Below, in pieces: positions 9,168-10,972 of a stretch of 10,972 nucleotides of DNA. The DNA comes from JBBRLG01 sp038231495 (lineage in GTDB: Bacteria > Planctomycetota > Planctomycetia > Gemmatales > Gemmataceae), in contig JBBRLG010000227.1 of NCBI GenBank assembly GCA_038231495.1, positions 1 to 10,972 on the forward strand, read 5' to 3'. The position numbers were made by a program, and so were the translations under genes. The stretch's first letter is position 1, and the number at the start of each line of letters is the position of its first letter. The notes beneath the pieces were generated by a model, which saw only the letters and a program-made list of their open reading frames with translations, was not told the origin of the DNA and searched no databases.

Positions 9168-10010
9168 TCAGCCGCCGTTAAGGAACTTCGACCCCGCCAT
9201 CGGGTACAGGATGGCGTACAACCGCGTCAAAAACAGCGCCAGGAAGAAGTCCAGCGCCAGGATCGCGATGAACGAGGTCACAAATGCGTTCGTCGCCGCC
9301 CGGCCGACGCCCTCGGCGCCGCCCTCACTCTTGAAGCCGCGATGGCAACTCAACACCGCAATCGCCGCCCCGAAGAACATGGGCTTGATGAGACCCGTAA
9401 CCACGTCGTACAGCGTAATCACGCCCGACGCATTCCGCCAGTAGTGGTGGGCGTCGATGTGGTAGACGTACGTGCTAATCACCGCCCCGCCCATGACGCC
9501 CATGAAGTTGGCCAGGATCGTCAGGAGCGGGATCAGCAGCACGCACGCCAGGAACCGCGGCACCGCCAGGTAGCGCACCGGGTTGGTGCCCAGGCAGTCC
9601 AGCGCGTCAATTTGCTCGGTGACGCGCATGGTGGCCAACTCGGCGGCCATGGCGCTGCCGACCCGGCCGGCAAGCATGGTGGCCGCCAGCACCGGCCCCA
9701 GCTCGCGCACCACCGACGTATTGACGATGGTCCCCAGCTGCGTCGCCAGGCCGACCTGGGCAAACTGGTTGTAGGCCTGCACCGCCAGGACCATGCCGAT
9801 GAACGTGCCGGTGATCATGACGACCGGCACGCTGCGGACGCCGATCATGTAGGCGACCGGCACGAAGGTGCCGCGGTAGGGCAGCCGGGCGCAGCCCATC
9901 AGCACTTGCCCGGCAAACAGGGCCAGGTCGCCCAGTTCGGCGAGGTTGACGTACAGGCTCTGGACGGCGTTGCCGACGAGGCGGCGCGGCGAAAAGACGG
10001 CGGTGGCCAT
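9168..10010 (-). CDS. mlaE: Lipid-transport ABC permease MlaE-like
   Basis: This 280-residue integral membrane protein is the MlaE/YrbE-family permease that pairs with the MlaF ATPase and MCE protein to move phospholipids between inner membrane and periplasm. The family core is clear: RELGPVLAATMLAGRVGSA at 102-120, followed by ELATMRVTEQIDAL and GTNPVRYLAVPR to about 152. Hydrophobic segments are visible at about 49-80, 153-180, 203-222 and 242-265. Length is at the upper end of the family. The start ATG at 10010 has a good ribosome binding site, GGAAGGA, seven bases upstream; the open frame extends to 10115, but that part has no family similarity. It is the first gene of the mlaE-mlaF-mlaD operon and diverges from the DUF2203-like gene. 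No MlaB (STAS) or MlaC gene is in the window. Confidence 0.95.
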   Translation of the reverse strand: MATAVFSPRRLVGNAVQSLYVNLAELGDLALFAGQVLMGCARLPYRGTFVPVAYMIGVRSVPVVMITGTFIGMVLAVQAYNQFAQVGLATQLGTIVNTSVVRELGPVLAATMLAGRVGSAMAAELATMRVTEQIDALDCLGTNPVRYLAVPRFLACVLLIPLLTILANFMGVMGGAVISTYVYHIDAHHYWRNASGVITLYDVVTGLIKPMFFGAAIAVLSCHRGFKSEGGAEGVGRAATNAFVTSFIAILALDFFLALFLTRLYAILYPMAGSKFLNGG

Positions 10011-10017
10011 GAGACGA

Positions 10018-10024
10018 TCCTTCC
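10018..10024 (-). promoter_or_regulatory. Ribosome binding site fixing the mlaE start
   Basis: On the minus strand this reads GGAAGGA, seven bases before the ATG at 10010. It supports the internal start over the longer open frame beginning at 10115. Confidence 0.7.
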
Positions 10025-10463
10025 AGCGGCAGGAACAGGCAGCGGCCCTTTCATCGGCAACCTGGAGGGGATGGGGCGACCGTAAAGAAGGACAGAAACC
10101 TTTCGCGTCGGGCAATAACCGCGCGTTGTGCCGGGAATAGTAGGTATTCTGCCGAATGGGTTCCGCTTGCGGCTTTGCGGCTCGCCAACCCCCGGTTGCC
10201 TTAAATGGGGGAAACTTTCATCACAATTCTAGGATAAGTTCGGGTTTTTCGGAAGTTTTCGCCGTCCGCGTGGCCTGTTGGCCGCGCAGAAAAGCATAGA
10301 ATGGTAGAGAGGGGCGAACACAGGACGGCGGCACGAGCCGCACGCGGGACGCCCGGCCAAGTCGGGTTCCCAGGCGAACCACTTCCGGGTATGAAGCCCT
10401 CCTGACGAATGGGACGCGCGTTCGCAGCCGAAATCCAAGGGGCCGCTCACCGAATAACTTTGC

Positions 10464-10469
10464 AGGAGA
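10464..10469 (+). promoter_or_regulatory. Ribosome binding site fixing the DUF2203-like start
   Basis: AGGAGA lies eight bases before ATG at 10478, a strong site. It favours this start over the in-frame ATG at 10409, whose 23 extra residues do not resemble the family. Confidence 0.7.
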
Positions 10470-10477
10470 TCCCAGCC

Positions 10478-10954
10478 ATGAAACGCCACCCCAAGAGCGC
10501 GAAAGCAAAGGCGGAAGCCATTCAGGTCTGGACGTTCGCCCAGGCCGAGTCCGCCGTTCCCTATATCAGCTCGATCGTCCGCTCGCTCCGCGAACACGCC
10601 CTGGACGTGCAGAAACACAAGTTGAAGCTGGACAAGTTGAACAAGTTGTCGGGCCGCCCCAAGCGCGACACCTTGATCGCCGAGTACGAGACGAAACACG
10701 ATCTGGACCGCGCCGAACAAGAGTTCCAGGACGCCGCCGACGAGTTGCAAGCGCTCGACATTTACACGCTGGACGCGATCCGCGGCCAGGCACTGGTGCC
10801 ATTCGTTCACGACGAGCAGTTGGCGTGGTTCGTCTTCGACGCCTTCGACGCCAACCCGTTCCGCTTCTGGCGCTTCCAGAGCGACCCGGATGAAACCCGC
10901 CGGCCCCTTACCAGCAAGCAACACGGATTAGTGGAGCCGACGTTGCAATCGTAA
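10478..10954 (+). CDS. DUF2203-like small protein
   Basis: This 158-residue soluble protein resembles the DUF2203 family, whose function is unknown. Seen in the sequence: an N-terminal basic stretch (1-13), then WTFAQAESAVPYISSIVRSLR at 18-38, which matches the family's opening pattern of an aromatic-threonine pair followed by A-LP and a helix. A long charged helical hairpin follows at about 30-94, with leucines at heptad-like positions (LKLDKLNKL at 49-57). The C-terminal segment runs from LDIYTLDAIRG to the WFVFDAFDANPFRFW block (117-131) and RRPL, corresponding to the family's closing sheet, where a DxxxG...W...G-R-L pattern is usual. No signal peptide or membrane helix is seen. It is the only plus-strand gene and is divergent from mlaE, so a functional link to lipid transport is not implied. 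The family match is by pattern from memory. Confidence 0.65.
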   Translation: MKRHPKSAKAKAEAIQVWTFAQAESAVPYISSIVRSLREHALDVQKHKLKLDKLNKLSGRPKRDTLIAEYETKHDLDRAEQEFQDAADELQALDIYTLDAIRGQALVPFVHDEQLAWFVFDAFDANPFRFWRFQSDPDETRRPLTSKQHGLVEPTLQS

Positions 10955-10957
10955 GAT

Positions 10958-10971
10958 CGGGTGTCGGGTGT
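10958..10971. repeat. CGGGTGT heptamer pair at the window edge
   Basis: CGGGTGT occurs twice in tandem (10958-10964 and 10965-10971) starting four bases after the DUF2203-like stop codon, and may continue beyond the window. Confidence 0.5.
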
Positions 10972-10972
10972 C

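Larger units (their letters stand above)
10011..10477. other. Divergent non-coding region between mlaE and the DUF2203-like gene
   Basis: No gene is supported in these 467 bases. They should hold the promoters for both directions. On the plus strand TAGAAT at 10297-10302 matches five of six positions of a bacterial -10 box, but no good -35 is seen at normal spacing. A degenerate half of the palindrome family (CCGCTTGCGGCT) is at 10163-10174, inside a TTGCGGCT tandem pair (10167-10182). Between 10321 and 10404 several short stems are enclosed by a CAGGA/TCCTG pair and could form a structured leader. The stretch around 10201-10260 is AT-richer than the surroundings, as expected for promoter DNA. 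Confidence 0.5.

Noticed and set aside
8907..10085. 392-codon plus-strand frame antisense to mlaF and mlaE
   Set aside because: Spans two genes with complete catalytic or family motifs on the other strand; its His/Gln/Arg-rich composition is typical of an antisense frame.
10229..10924. 231-codon minus-strand frame opposite the DUF2203-like gene
   Set aside because: The plus-strand gene has a strong ribosome binding site and family-like pattern; the minus frame has neither.

Overview
The window reads as high-GC chromosomal DNA from a planctomycete, most likely of the Gemmata/Gemmataceae type. The main pointers are a large secreted-type beta-propeller protein that starts with the planctomycete N-terminal signature LEELENRLVPS, short heptamer arrays (AAATCC- and CGGGTGT-type) in non-coding DNA, and stem-forming repeats next to stop codons. 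The taxonomic call is inference from these hallmarks, not a database match.

Six of the seven genes are on the minus strand. In transcription order they are mlaE (10010-9168), mlaF (9163-8348), mlaD (8284-6848), a PQQ-like beta-propeller/FN3/DUF4214 surface protein (6668-4026), tssG (3824-2724) and tssH/clpV (2656-14). The seventh gene, a DUF2203-like protein (10478-10954), is on the plus strand and diverges from mlaE across a 467-base non-coding region.

mlaE, mlaF and mlaD form a compact lipid-transport ABC operon: an inner-membrane permease, its ATPase, and a membrane-anchored MCE protein with an unusually regular, long helical tail. tssG and clpV belong to a type VI secretion system: a baseplate wedge subunit and the AAA+ ATPase that recycles the contracted sheath. 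The rest of that system is not in the window. The surface protein lies between these two groups and is probably its own transcription unit.

The non-coding DNA is more structured than usual. A palindrome lies just downstream of the stop codon of mlaF, of the propeller gene and of tssG, and an apparent start of another lies after clpV at the window edge. The mlaF and tssG elements share one arm sequence and differ at a paired position by a compensatory change. The mlaE/DUF2203 spacer contains a stretch that could fold as a multi-helix RNA. The most interesting protein-level signal is in MlaD: four exact 21-residue repeats, each starting at a proline, followed by six 14-residue repeats. I see no CRISPR array, tRNA, rRNA, transposase or prophage gene. 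No wholly new defence or biosynthetic system is evident.
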